Origin: Anoplopoma fimbria
Lineage: Eukaryota > Chordata > Actinopteri > Perciformes > Anoplopomatidae
Direction: 5' to 3'
Length of the DNA: 64,000 bases
Assembly (NCBI RefSeq): GCF_027596085.1
Contig: NC_072449.1
Coordinates: 21,264,334-21,328,333, forward strand
Part shown: positions 47,601 through 60,800 of the stretch, piece after piece
Layout: each line of letters starts with the position of its first letter
How positions within the stretch are numbered: position 1 is the stretch's first letter
Notes under the pieces: model-generated
Told to the model about the DNA's origin: nothing
Seen by the model: the letters and a program-made list of their open reading frames with translations, nothing else
Database searches by the model: none
Made by a program: the position numbers and the translations under genes

Positions 47601-48074
47601 AGGCTAAGTGTTCTGGCTTTCACACTCATTCAAGTTATAATTTGTATTCTTTGGCTGACAATCAACCCTCCATTTCCAAATAGGAACATGAAGTACTATA
47701 AAGAAAGGATAATCTTAGAGTGTGCCCTGGGTTCAGCTGTTGGGTTCTGGGCTGTGTTGAGTTACATCGGACTTCTTGCTCTCTTGTGTTTTATACTTGC
47801 TTTTCTTGCTAGAAAGCTGCCAGACAGCTTTAATGAAGCCAAACTGATCACCTTCAGCATGCTAATATTCTGTGCAGTCTGGATCACATTTATCCCAGCA
47901 TATGTCAGCTCTCCTGGGAAGTTCACTGTGGCTGTGGAGATATTTGCCATTCTAGCCTCCAGTTTTGGTTTGCTGGTATGCATTTTTTTCCCAAAATGTT
48001 ATATTATTATCTTCAGGCCAGAACAAAACTCGAAAAAACATTTGATGGGCAAAATACCACCAATAAATCTTTAA
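44642..48074 (+). CDS. V2R/OlfC-type class C GPCR, gene E (intact)
   Basis: Exons 44642-44847, 44992-45262, 45382-46185, 46377-46607, 46884-47007 and 47161-48074 give about 849 residues, phases 2, 0, 0, 0, 1. ATG 44642 and 44645 both precede the signal peptide ([15 protein letters not shown]). The ligand domain is unusual. The segment before exon 3 reads [18 protein letters not shown], where neighbours have small and hydrophobic residues. The segment that reads NDDYG, NEYG or NDYG elsewhere is KGLYS, losing its acidic residues and glycine but keeping the tyrosine. SEAWIT is kept. Nine linker cysteines and seven TM helices are intact, and TM2-TM3 is nearly identical in DNA to genes 1, 2, B and C. 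It is a full receptor, probably with altered ligand preference. Confidence 0.92.
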
Positions 48075-51043
48075 TCTGAAATCACAAAGTTTCCTGCAAG
48101 ATAAATCACCTTAGTGTAACAACAAATTAACCCATGTTATTGCATATAGTAAGATATTACAAAAAGGCAAGACGTTGCAATTCATGTTTTTCTTTACTTG
48201 TTGGGATGAGATGAAAAAATGAGTACACTGACTATTGCATTTTTTACATTTATATTTGATCATAAATACTGTATAGGGTATTTAAAATGTAGTTTGTAAC
48301 TTTGAGATATATGTATGTTCAGGGTGTATAAAATGTAGTTTGTTACTGTGAGATAGATGTATGTTCAGGGTGTGTAAAATGTAGTTTGTTACTGTGTGAT
48401 ATATGTATGTTCAATTTGTGGAAAGAATGCCAGTTCATCCAAATCTATACGAAACACTGTTGTATTCTCTTATTATAGTTAAATGTGTGTAATATTAAAA
48501 ACGGCCAACAGATGTCGACATCTCACCACTAGGGGGTTGTATTTGAATTGTATCCACGCTTCCTTGTCGATCTTCTCAGAAGAAGAACAGTAAGAGAAGA
48601 GTTTGACGCAGAGAACAGGCATCCTCATTAAAACATGTGTTTGAAAAGATAAGACTTCTATTAGAAAGGCACACATTGTTCAAGGAAACTGTTGTGCTTG
48701 CTAGCAAAGGCTAGGGATAAACTGTAAGTCATTAGTAGAAAACTGTTTTTGATTGTGATATTATTAGCATTAGCCTAGCAGGCTTATAGTCATGAGTATT
48801 CTTACTCTGTATGCAGTTAGTCTTACAGTAGTAATATAGTTTCAAATATAATAATATAACAGAACATTGAAGGAGAGGTTCATTGTTCATTGTTGTTTGC
48901 TGTATAATCGTATCATAAATGGTCACATTTGAAGATCTTTATGGTTGCCATACCAGACCAAACCAAGATATTTATACATTTTTATCTTTATTAGTGACTG
49001 GAATCACTGTTCCACAAGGTGTCTGTTTAAATCCTTTCATACATCAAGAATAATCTGTTTCCAAGCAGATGTCACTGTGTTTACTGTATCATTGACATCA
49101 CAAGGATGTGCTTGTTTCTGTACAGTTCCTTCAGAATGGTTCAGTGATCTGAAAAGCTTTGTGTTGCCATCACTGCTGCATACACATAGGCTGCTGAAGC
49201 AGTCACCTAATATACCTTTGTTTGTACGAAAGAGAAAAATCTGATTCTATATTCCTGTGTTCAACTCTTGAGAATAAATGATACGTTACTGCTGACCAGT
49301 CAGACACTGCAATAACATCTGTTTTTGTCCATTCACAACTGCTTTGCAACTCAAGTTTTGGATTTTAGGTGCATATATAACTGGGCCAAACTTAAGTGAT
49401 AATTAGTAAAGACAGTCATTTTAGCAAGAACCCTTCTGAATGTACCATGCTTATATGCATGACTTCATGTGTCATGCATGTAGGGTCATGCATCAATTCA
49501 TGTATTCATTAATTATAAGTAACCACACTTATCATATGTGTTATTAGCACTCTACCTTGACAGTTCCCAAACTAAACTAACTAAACATTCTTCTGAGGAA
49601 TACTAAAGACCACCTGTCACATCAGCTGCTTTCCCAAAGACCTCTCACACAATAAAATGTATACTATTCATACAATCGCTATTCTCAGGCCTCTTCCTTA
49701 TCACCTATAAAATGGAAAAAAATATTGTCATTATGGCTTTTTGAATCAATTTCCCATACTATAAAAGTACATCAAACAAATAAGACACAAACAAACATAT
49801 ATGTATGGTTTGTGTTTTATCTGTAAAAAATGGACCACTGATGAGAGTGAAAGATCAAGATATAGGGGAGTCCTAATCTGATGACCAAGCAAACATCAGT
49901 CTGTAGCTATTACACAATGTTGGTTTGCTGTAGAACTGGCAACAGCGATGAACCTGAAAGAGTACGTATTACAGTTTAAACATTTGAACTGGTAAACTGA
50001 AAATATATTTACATTTCAGGAGTAGGTGTCAGTAACAGCTTAGCTAATAAGGGTGTCCTATAACCTCTGATATTCGTAACATGTTAATCTTTATTGAACT
50101 AACGCCATCCCTACCACTCTACTTCCCGAGAGGCTGCAGAGCTGAGTTATTGTATGGATCATTAATTAATAACATGGACATTCTTTTTAAAATAAATTAG
50201 TCACTGTGTCCAACTGAATGATGTGTCAGTAAATCCCATGCACCAGGATTATCCCAGCAGCAGTTTGAGCAGCAGAGAGACACAAAGACAAGTGAGCTAC
50301 AGGCTCTCAGGTGAGCTTTGATTATTTCATGAGTTAATACAAATGAAGGCTTTTGAGGTGGTTTAAAGATATGTGTGTCTGTCATGAAACACAGGTGCGT
50401 TGGCTGCAGCAAACTCTTGGAATGTTTGGTCCCAATCAACACACTTTCAGAAGGACAAAGCCACCAAATCTTGGGTTTGAAAATCACGTACAGCAAGTGG
50501 TTTGTTCAAACAGTAACTTCCAGTTAATATATATTTATTTTGGGATTCATTCAGTGTGAGTCGGTCATATGTAAACGAAAAATATTTCTGATTATATTTA
50601 AAATCCAAGACAATTGACATAATCCTTTTGAGGCAAGTTTTATAAGTAGGCAAGGTGTTTATTAATATAGCACATTTCAGCAAGGACGAAATTCAAGGTG
50701 CTTTACTTAAAATAACAAAAGACATAGTGCAAAAGAAACACATTCATGTAAATACAATAAAAAACTCATGATAAAACCCCAAAAGTTACACAATGAGAAA
50801 TACAGAGCAAGTGTGGACACAAACATAGCATATTTGGTTAAAACCAAACCTAAAACCTTGTTCCACATCATGTTTACGCCTGCAGAACTTTCTGGAACTT
50901 GCATTAATTTAACAACCTCCAAGAATGTAAACCCTATTTTTGTTGTGCCCTGTGGGAAATAAATCAACCTTTTATGAAGAGTGCAGATCAACCTGCACCC
51001 AAAGCAGTTGGTGTAAGAGCTGTGTCCTCATCTATATTTAAAC
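48075..51043. other. 3 kb intergenic DNA with a tandem repeat and a common repeat, no gene seen
   Basis: It contains the 46-base triplicated repeat (48284-48421). At about 50645-50730 there is a sequence (TTTATTAATATAGCACATTT…GTGCTTTAC) of a type frequent in teleost genomes. The open frame 48945-49244 has no recognisable product. Confidence 0.55.
48284..48421. repeat. 46 bp tandem repeat, three units
   Basis: Three successive units start AAAATGTAGTTTGT and contain ATGTATGTTCA. Units 1 and 2 differ by a few bases and unit 3 diverges at its end. Confidence 0.88.
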
Positions 51044-54000
51044 ATGCATGAGCTGCAGAGAGTTATTATCTTGTCTCTCTTTGTTCTATGCTCGAGTACA
51101 GTTTCTGGCTGTGAACTGTTTAAGAAGTTTGACATGCCTAGTTTGTTCAAGCAGGGAGATGTAATGATAGGGGGGATTTTCCCGGTTTTTAACAAAGAGG
51201 TAAGTAGCACCCCTACATTCGAGAGCGAGCCACCTAGAGTAAAGTGTGCAGGGTAAGTTTGAACAAGTCTGACTTATTTAATACTTTCTCCTTATCGTAC
51301 AAGCTTGCCATCGTATGTATGTGTACTGTACAGCAGCGCTGTAATTTTACAACCTATTTCAATCACCAAAACCTTTTTAGATTTGATCTGCGTGCTTTCC
51401 GCTGGACCCAAGTGATGATATTTGCAATTGAAGAAATCAACAATGATCCTGCTCTCCTGCCAAACATATCTCTTGGCTATAGGATCCTTAACTCTTGTGC
51501 ATCTCCCACAAATACTTTACGTGCGGCACTAACACTGGCTAGTGGACCTGAGGAGATAGAACTCAATTCTCCTTGTCCTCCAGCTGTATCTGCCCTAATA
51601 GCAGAATCAGGATCATCTCAGTCTTTAGCAGTGGCTGGAACTCTTGGACCATTTCAAGTGCCAATAGTAAGAGATTATGTTAGATGATTTATTGCATACA
51701 TTTTTTGTGATATTTGGTGCATGTTAAGTGCTGGCTTTGTGACACTTTGTTTCATAATGTTTTATTGCATTTCTGATATTTGATGCTTGTGTTGTGTTTC
51801 ATTAGTGACATTCATGGTGTTCTTTTTATAGGTAAGTTACTTCTCAACATGTGCCTGTCTAAGTGACAGAACTAAATATCCAACATTTTTCCGGACTATC
51901 CCCAGTGACTATTTCCAGGCAAAAGCTTTGGCAGCACTTGTAGAACATTTTGGCTGGCAGTGGATTGGGGCTATACAGTCAGACAATGACTACGGGCGAG
52001 GTGGGATTCAGGCTTTTACTAAGGAGGTTAAGAAGCTTGGGGTTTGTATCGCATTTGTCGGGACAATTCTACGTACTTACACTATGGATAAAATTCTGGA
52101 TGTTGTGGAAATGATCAAGCAGTCAGCTGTCAAAGTCATTCTTGCGTTCGTTCCAGAGGGTGACTTTTACCCTTTGATGAAGGAGGTTGTGAAACAGAAC
52201 ATTACAGGAATTCAGTGGATTGCCAGCGAGGCCTGGATAACAGCAACTCGACCCTCCACACCCGAAATCTATCAAGCTTTTGGTGGAGCCCTAGGATTTG
52301 TGGTGCAGAAGATGGCTATTCCAAATCTAAAACAATTTCTTACAGGCATTAGCCCTTATACTGATCCAAGTGCAGCCTTTGTGAGGGATTTCTGGGAAAT
52401 GATGGTCGGCTGTCGTCCTCTCTTAACAGGGACAGAGCCAACAAAAGAAATTTGCACAGGCTATGAGACATTATTGAATTCCCAGGATGTGTTCTTCAAT
52501 GTCACACAGCTCAGAGTGTCCTATAATGTGTATAAAGCAGTTTATGCCATTGCACATGCCCTACATCAGCTGGTATTTTGTCAACCAGTCGGAGAAAACA
52601 CAGTGAGGCCATGTTTGAATATATCAGAAATTCTGCCAAAAGAGGTGAGAAATAGAGCAAGTTAAGTTAATTAAGAATGTTTTTGTATATTATCTTGTCA
52701 ATGTGAACATAGAATATGTAATAAATGATCTGTTCCTTTTCTCAGGTCACTGATCACCTACGAAGGGTGAATTTTAAGAATCAGTTTGGGGATAATGTGT
52801 TTTTCGATGTCAATGGTGACCCTCCTGCCTCTTATGATATAATTAACTGGCAACTTATAGATGGGCAGGTGCAACATGTCACAGTGGGTCATTTTGCCTC
52901 TGATGCTCACTTAAACTATAAGCTCAGGATCCAGAAGGAAGAAATTGTGTGGAGGACAGGAAAAATGGTAAAATACTTTTTCATGAAGTAAGCCTATGGA
53001 TTTTGTTGAAACATAAGATTAATAGATCAGAAGAATACATATATTTAAACTTTTTTTTTCTCAGGTCCCGACATCAATGTGCTCAGAAATGTGTCCAGAA
53101 GGAACAAGGAAAGCTCAAAAAAAGGGAAAACCCAATTGCTGTTTTGACTGTATCCCATGTGCCGATGGAACTATAGCCAACTCAACAGGTATCAACAGCA
53201 TGATGCCAAAGTCAAAAACATACACAATGCAATATTATAGGATTTATTAAGTGTTTGCATATATTTTATGCATAGAATATATCATAGTCAGTGTCACTGC
53301 ACTGATTATTTCTGATCATGTTCAACAGGTGCAGCAGATTGTACACCCTGTCCACGGGAATATTGGTCCAATGAGGGGAAAGATGAGTGCATTCCAAAAA
53401 CAATTGAGTTCCTGACATATAACGAGCCGATGGGAATAGCTATTACAGTTATATCCCTGCTAGGGGCCTCCATGTCGCTGGCCACGATGATGGTCTTTAT
53501 CCGCTACAAAGAGACTCCTGTAATAAAGGCCAGCAACTCTGAGCTGAGCTGTTTCCTGTTGCTTTCTCTTTTTTTGGGTTTTCTCTGCCCCCTCACATTC
53601 ATCGGCAGACCTACAGTCTGGACATGCATGCTGCGCCACACAGCTTTTGGTGTGACATTTGCACTTTGTATGTCCTGTGTTTTGGGAAAAACTATTGTTG
53701 TTGTTACAGCTTTCAAAGCCACTTTTCCTGGCAACAAATTTGCAGGAAAGTTTGGTCCTGCACAGCAAAGAATCATAGTTTGCTCCTGCACTTTGATTCA
53801 GATAGTGATATGTGTGTTGTGGCTTAAGTTAAATCCACCTTTCCCAGACATGGTTTTCAGACAGAGCAATACGAAGATTGTTTTAGAATGTAATACAGGC
53901 TCTGAGGCTGCTTTCTATGCAGTGCTGGGGTACATAGGGATCCTTGCAATAATATGTTTGGTCATGGCATTTCTAGCAAGAAAGTTGCCTGATAACTTCA

Positions 54001-54248
54001 ATGAAGCCAAATTAATCACTTTCAGCATGCTGATCTTCTGTGCTGTCTGGATCGCCTTTATCCCAGCGTATGTCAGCTCTCCGGGGAAGTTCACTGTAGC
54101 TGTGGAAATATTTGCAATTTTATCTTCAGCATTTGGCTTATTGACTTGCATTTTTGCACCTAAATGTTACATTATATTAATCAAGCCAGAGAGAAATACC
54201 AAGAAACATGTCATGGGAAAAACTCTTCCCAAAAATATGACTTCCTAA
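51044..54248 (+). CDS. V2R/OlfC-type class C GPCR, gene F (intact, more diverged)
   Basis: Exons 51044-51252, 51381-51666, 51832-52644, 52746-52967, 53065-53188 and 53329-54248 give about 857 residues with family phases. The start ATG 51044 leads into the signal peptide [16 protein letters not shown]. Exon 2 begins [20 protein letters not shown], closer to gene G and to CaSR-type receptors than the NFREFxFAQ of the other genes. The ligand domain has DNDYG and SEAWIT. Nine cysteines and seven TM helices are present. The TM2-TM3 DNA (53530-53700) is clearly different from the near-identical tract shared by genes 1, 2, B, C and E, though TM6-TM7 remains similar. A TATATTTAA lies only about 10 bases before the ATG and is probably not the core promoter. 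Confidence 0.92.
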
Positions 54249-56679
54249 TTTTTGAAGATAGTCATACTGTTACTTCCTTGCATGTACTGTTATGTACTGC
54301 AGAGTTTTCATCAAAAGGTCTGATATTTAATGTATGTCTTATGTTCTATACATAATGAGACGGTTAAAAATTTACCAGATTTACTGCGCTAAAATATGTA
54401 TTACTGTATGCAAAAATCATGGATGGAAGTGATTACTTGATATATTATAATTATCACTGAATGCATAATTTACTAGAAATGTAATCATTGTATTTTTTGT
54501 TGAAAAATGTAATGCAAGGTTTATTGATTGATAATAGAGGATGTCCACTGTGTGTATAAAAGTACTGTATAAATCTAAGGTGCAACTGTTAATTACAGAA
54601 TTAAAATATCTGTGTGATAAGAAAATGAATTGCTCATATTTGGGGACACATTTTAATTAATCAAATGCATATTTCAAAATATTGGTCATAAAAGAGCCTC
54701 AGTGTTCTAACACATGTTGCATCTCCCCAGACTGACACCCCCACCCGCCCTCTCAGATTAACAGTCTGGACCGCAGCACCGGCCAAATGAATATTCTGAT
54801 TCAGGGAGTTGCAACAGCCGTGGGCTGTGTGATGTTTCTAGCCACTATGGGTTCTTGCCATGTGTTGCTGGGATAAAATCACTTCAAAGGAAGAACTGAG
54901 ATGATCTCCTGTCCGTGTTGACGAGGGCTCTCAGGTTTGTATCCAGCAGCCATTTCTTCCTGCCATGAGGGTTTTTGCGACAGACTGGTCTTCAGTCACC
55001 CTCTCCTGAAACAATGTTTAAGACGCCTTTGCTGCTTTCAATAACCTCAACTCAGAGAGTGTTTATTTATTAGTTTATTTTATTTTATTTGCACAATTGA
55101 AAAATATAAAAACATAACATAGATAAATAACATTACAGTGCAGGAAAAGGCAGAAAGCCCACTGGGCTAATTTGAAGCCTCCACCTATATAATATAACAA
55201 TTTCACAATACTATAAAGAATATAAAAAGAATATACATATGGTATGAAATATTGTTAAAACATGTTTTTTACAAGATATGATTTATAATACCAATACATT
55301 ATTAACAACAAAAAAGAAACAAAGAGTGTGTGTGCGTTCATATGTGTGCATTTGTGTGCGTGTGAGAATAAGCCGGGGTTTGATTTTGAGGGGATTTGGC
55401 TTTGTACACCTGCATTTACTCCTACACAAAAGTAATGCTACAAGTCCCTATAAATGCAAGGGACTTGTATCATTGAACTTACTGCCCTGTTGGTGCCACC
55501 TAGTTGCCGGCTGCTTTGTGGTGACTGAGGGGCTGCACTCAGACCAAAACTTCTTTGTTCCCGAGAACGTTCTATAATTATGAGATATTATTTGTCTTCC
55601 ACCCCATGCAGGGGAAGGGGAGGCAAAGTTACATCTGCTTTGTCCAGTTTGTGCCTTGGCATGTTATGTTGAACACAAGACCCCAATCGGTCATACTGAA
55701 CAGCTATTTTTGGGCTAAAGGGATGCTGTGGCCGGTGAAGCCTTATTCAAGAAAAGCCTGGCGGGATGGGTTTTTGAATGCATCTTCAAAGCCTATAGGC
55801 CGGCAGGAAGTGACACTCGCCTAGGTTTAAAAGAAGTAGGTGGGCTGTGGTGACTGAGCAGTCAGTCATGAATACTGTGGTAAATGTTATGTTGCGACAG
55901 AGCCTACATTCGTGGGGCCCCAACGACCATGTCCGTAGAGTCCAGTAGAGGGCAGAGCCTGCTTGAGTTAGAACCGAGGATCCAATACTGTAACCCTAGA
56001 TCTATAAGCACAGGCAGAGTCCTGTACAAAGGGGCCCTGCCGCACCTGTGCAGCTGGTTGAGAGGATGTAGGTGCCCCTACCAGGGGGGTATGGTGCCTT
56101 ATATTGGAGTTGGAAAATATGCACTTTTACAAGTTAAAGAAAATGGTAAATTCATGATCTGTTATGTTACAATCTGTACTTTGTTTAAAAAGATCATTCA
56201 TGAAAAACACGAGTATTTACAAAAACCATAAAGTTATAAAAGACTTAAAAGTGGATTTAAGTGATTAAAGTGGTTAAAATACTAAGATGGTGTTTTTCTT
56301 ACATTGTTTACTTTGTTCTTTATTGTGTGATTTAAGATTTAATAGTGGTAAACTGTGATCTACATAGTGGTCTTGATCTTGACTCTGAGAATGATTACTT
56401 TGGTCTACACCCACATACCTAGGAGAAAACGCAATCTTTTCCTCATTGCAGTAAAGTTCTTACTGAGGAAACAGCAGCACATCACTCGTGATTATTTATC
56501 CCCATTTTGCAGGGGCATTACAAATGAATACTTGTGATTGGAGGAGAGTACTACCCATAGAACCAAGTAGAGGGTTCCGCCTCTGCATATAGAAACTAGG
56601 GTTACAATATTGTGACCTTTGTTTCTCTCTTCTTCCCCCAAGACAAAACAGTTATCCAGAGCAGCAGCTGAGCCAGGTT

Positions 56680-56681
<2 letters not shown>

Positions 56682-56740
<59 letters not shown>
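56682..56740. repeat. (TA)n microsatellite
   Basis: About 58 bases of uninterrupted TA. Confidence 0.95.
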
Positions 56741-56746
<6 letters not shown>

Positions 56747-56939
56747 GTATGTTGATGTTCAAAATTGGTGTTTTCCTTGCCATTGCAGCACCTTTTTTTT
56801 CAACAAAAAGATGAAACAATGTTAAACATTCTGAGTCTGCTCCTTTAATTTACAGAAGTGCAGACGAAGGCTGTGATATGTATTTGATTGTGATAATGAT
56901 TGATCCCAGCCACCCTTTGTTGGAAGCTAATATTTGTTG

Positions 56940-57380
56940 CTTGTATCCGCAATTTCTATATTTCTTATAAACATAGACTTTGCCTTCCGGCTCTGCTCCC
57001 TTTTTACCACAGCAGTCCGGTACAACGCCCGCATCACTGCTGACGCCAAACAAAACCACCTGTCCATCTCAAGCTCCATTTTGCCCTCACTGATTCACAA
57101 GACTGCAAAGTACTTGAACTCCCTCGCTTGGGTCAGTGACTTACTCTCAACCTGGGGAGCACTGAGATAGTTTGCACTCACATGCAAACTATCCCAGTGC
57201 TTGAGGAAGTCACTGTCTGATGGACCGGATGTGTACAGAACATCATCATCTACAAAAGACGCAATTCTAATAACAACAAACAAGACACTCTCCTCCCTCA
57301 GTTGCGCCTTGAGATCCTGTCCATGGAAATTACAAACAGAATCGAAGACAAGCTTGCTTGGAGATTGAACCCCCAACCCT
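56940..57380 (-). mobile_element. Decayed LINE relic (RT core to thumb)
   Basis: Minus-strand translation reads SFVDDDVLY (a decayed form of the FADD catalytic box), then REFKYFAVL, a stop, and then MELEMDRW, ASAVMRALYRTAVVKREQ and SRKAK in order. I recognise this order and these motifs as the RT and post-RT part of the LINE family of 16353-18264. Stops and missing segments make it an old copy. Confidence 0.7.
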
Positions 57381-57831
57381 ATGATTAGTGGGGCAAACAG
57401 TTTGTCTGGAAAAGTCTACACATTATTTGAATACCATTCAATATTGCCACTATCTACAGCCTCTAAAAATCTGAATTAAAACTTTTATGAAACAGTTTAG
57501 TCAAGACTGAACCAATGTAACCAACAAAAAGGTAGGATTTATCACATTAGACGGAATTAGTTCTAGCTAGCTATACCTGATAAACTGGCAAGTAAGTTGA
57601 AAGTCTTTTTTAATAGGAAATCCCTATCTCTAGTATCACTGTCCTGTTTACCATTTATTTTCAAAATTCAGTCTTCATTACCTCTCTTAAGAAATCAGGT
57701 GGGGTGGCTGATATCCAATCCAGTGTCACTTTGCCATTAATAAGATGCAAGAATGAGAGGGTCACATATTGCATATAACTTGCCTGCACTTGCTCTCTCT
57801 CTCTCACTCTCTTTAGGGATGTGTGAACAAT

Positions 57832-60800
57832 ATGACTCTACTTGTGTTATTTCCCTTGCTTTACTCTCTCTGTGTTCTGACTATAACGTGTAACCCAATT
57901 TCCAGCTTTACCTCTTCACCACCATCTGCAGCCAAAATGTGCACGCTCCAAAACAGCTTTCAGCCAAGCTTCTTGGCCAAGGGTGACTATGTTATTGGAG
58001 GCATCTTCCCACTTCACTATAACCAGGAGATGCCAGACCTCAACTGCACCTACAAGCCACTTCCAGTGAAGTGCAATGGGTGAGTTTGATAGATGTGGAA
58101 ATCCTAGTGGGAGTATGTTACTTTCTCTTTCAAATCAAATGGTGTCTGATATTGTACAACAACTTTTGTTTAAGCGAATGCATTTTTATTCACCTGGTTT
58201 TAGTATATAGTGATTATTTGCCTGGAATGTGAGAAAAACATTGATATAAAGTGATGGCTTAAACTGAATTGGACTTTGAGTTTGAGTTAAAGATTTATGT
58301 CAGAGAAAAGCTAGCAATAGATAGCAATGCTTTATTTAATGGGTGTGCAATTCCCTAGTATTTTCCTAAATATATGGTATATAGTTTAGTATAAGTGTAC
58401 CAATTGAACAATGTCTGTGAATATCTATTTCCCACTGAAATTTGTTCCACATCATATGGGTCTTTCAAGATAATATCTCAGGAAATTATTCCAAAAATGA
58501 CAGATGTGCAAAATATATCATTATGAAAAACATATTTTGGTAACCTATTCAAAAAAATGGATTTGGAAATGTGGATACAGCAAAAGAAAACCGCTCTTTC
58601 ACTTTTTCACAAGATAGACACAATGATGCAATTCAGACTAACTTCAAATGAAAACATCATATATGCCTTTCATTTCACCTTTTATTTCTGTGTTCAATGT
58701 GTGTGCATCGGTGTCTGCTGGGCTACAGCTTTGATCCCAGGGCTTTCCGCTGGGTCCAGACTATGAGGCTGGCAGTGGAGGAGATAAATCAGAGTGCAGA
58801 CCTGTTGCCAAATTACACCCTTGGGTACAAAATCTTTGATTCATGTGCATATCCACTGACCGGCCAGAGGGCTGCTGTGGCTGTGTTGAACGGGGTGAGC
58901 GAGGATGACTTCCCCATGTGCCAAGGGGCCTCTCCGCTCCTAGCTGTGATTGGGGAATCGGGTTCTGCTCAGTCTATTGTGGTGTCAAGAATCCTACAGC
59001 CATTCAGAATCCCAATGGTAAAGATTACTCTTTTCTTCCTTATTCCCCCAAAACATTAGCATATTATCCTACAATCTGTTTTTAATGGACTCATTATTTT
59101 TTACCTTTTTTACACAGATCAGCTACTTTTCTTCATGTGCATGTTTCACTGACAGAATACAATATCCCACCTTCTTCAGAGTAATTCCTAATGATGACTA
59201 TCAGGTGAGGGATTGGCCTCAGGGGTTGATAATCCTGCAGTGTAAAAAGGCATTTCTTGCAATTTTCATGTATTTCCATTGCCTTGAAGTGCAATACAAA
59301 AGAAAAAATATATAAACAAGCAATATTAAAATTATGTCAGTTAACTCTTTTTTCATGACTGTGTTTCCAGTGAGTTTGTGTTATCCTCTGTTGAACCCAG
59401 GTGAAAGCCATTGCTCAGCTTCTGGTACGCTTCAACTGGACTTGGGTGGGGCTGGTGCGAGGGGACCATGAGTACGGGCGATTTGCTGTGCAAGGTTTAC
59501 TGAGAGAACTACAGGATACCAAAGTGTGTGTGGCGTACCAAGAAATGATCCCTCTGCTGTACAATCATCAGAGGGCTCTGGAGATCATGGAGGTAAATGC
59601 AACACAATGCGTGAAGTTTCATAGCACTAGAGAGTTTTTATTCACCTCAAGACTCTTGTATAGTAGTTGCTGATTACACATCAGTGTCAGCCCCTGTATA
59701 GGGAATTTCATTTTAATTTGTCATAGAAATTAGACATTCCTGGTGAATTAGTTGTAGTCCATGTGTGGCTGTCAGCTCCTTATCCCAGTGTCCCAAAGTT
59801 GGAGCCTTGAAGGGTAGGGGTATTGGCCTGCACTGTTTGCCGAGGTGTATTGTGGTATATTGCCACTAGATAGTCACCCAATATTGACATTTTTATAATC
59901 CTAAATACAGTGACCTTAAGAAATGCAGTTATTCCATATCATGCACCTATGTGTATGTCACTTAGTTTTAATCTACTTTATTTTTTACCTTCTCTCTACC
60001 TTGTGAAACTATCCTCCTTCATCATCTACCTCCCTGCAAAGGTGATGCGTACCTCTTCGGCAAAAGTGGTGGTGGTATTTTCAGCTGAGGGGGAGATGAC
60101 ACCTTTTTTGAGGGACTACATGACACAGAACATCACTGGAATCCAGTGGGTGGCAAGTGAGGCCTGGGTCACAGCATCTGTCTTTACAGGCAGCGAGTTT
60201 TACCCCTACCTGGGGGGCACAATTGGGTTTGGCATCCGAAAAGGTCATATCCCTAGACTCAATCTCTACCTGCAGGAAGTCAACCCTAAGATGTATCCAA
60301 ATAATATGCTGGTTAAGGAGCTGTGGGAGGCCCTGTATGGTTGCAATCCTTCTCTGTCGACTGGCTCCCAGTTGCCTCCATGCTCAGGGCAGGAGTCCCT
60401 GTTGGAGCAGCATTCAGCCTACATGAATACATCCAGCCCTAGGGTGGCCTATAATGTCTATAAAGCTGTCTATGCAGTTGCTCATTCCCTGCACAACCTT
60501 CTTCTCTGTAAACCAGGCTTTGGCCCTTTCCAAAACAACTCATGTGCTCAAAGCAACAACATACACCCCTGGCAGGTATAGTTCAGCTTTCCTACTGTTA
60601 TTGTGATGTAAATCTTATTTGAAGTTTATTTTTTAGAGTACGATCTGTTGATTTTCCAGCTCCAGTACTACCTCCAGGAAGTGAAATTTAACATTGCAGA
60701 GGAGGAGGTAAACTTTGACCTGAAGGGAGACTCCATACCATATTATGATATCCTCAACTGGCAGAGAGGCACCGGCGGGACCATTGAATTTGTCAACGTG

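Larger units (their letters stand above)
54249..57770. other. 3.5 kb intergenic DNA with repeats and a LINE relic
   Basis: It holds AT-rich DNA, two related near-palindromic repeat units (about 55950-56030 and 56565-56630), a (TA)n tract (56682-56740) and a LINE relic on the minus strand (56940-57380). Short frames at 55278-56231 have no recognisable product. A CT-rich run at about 57790-57815 precedes gene G. Confidence 0.6.

Noticed and set aside
48945..49244. 99-codon open frame downstream of gene E
   Set aside because: No recognisable product and no exon context.
51033..51041. TATATTTAA as TATA box of gene F
   Set aside because: Only about 10 bases upstream of the ATG that begins the signal peptide, so transcription from it would start inside the coding sequence.
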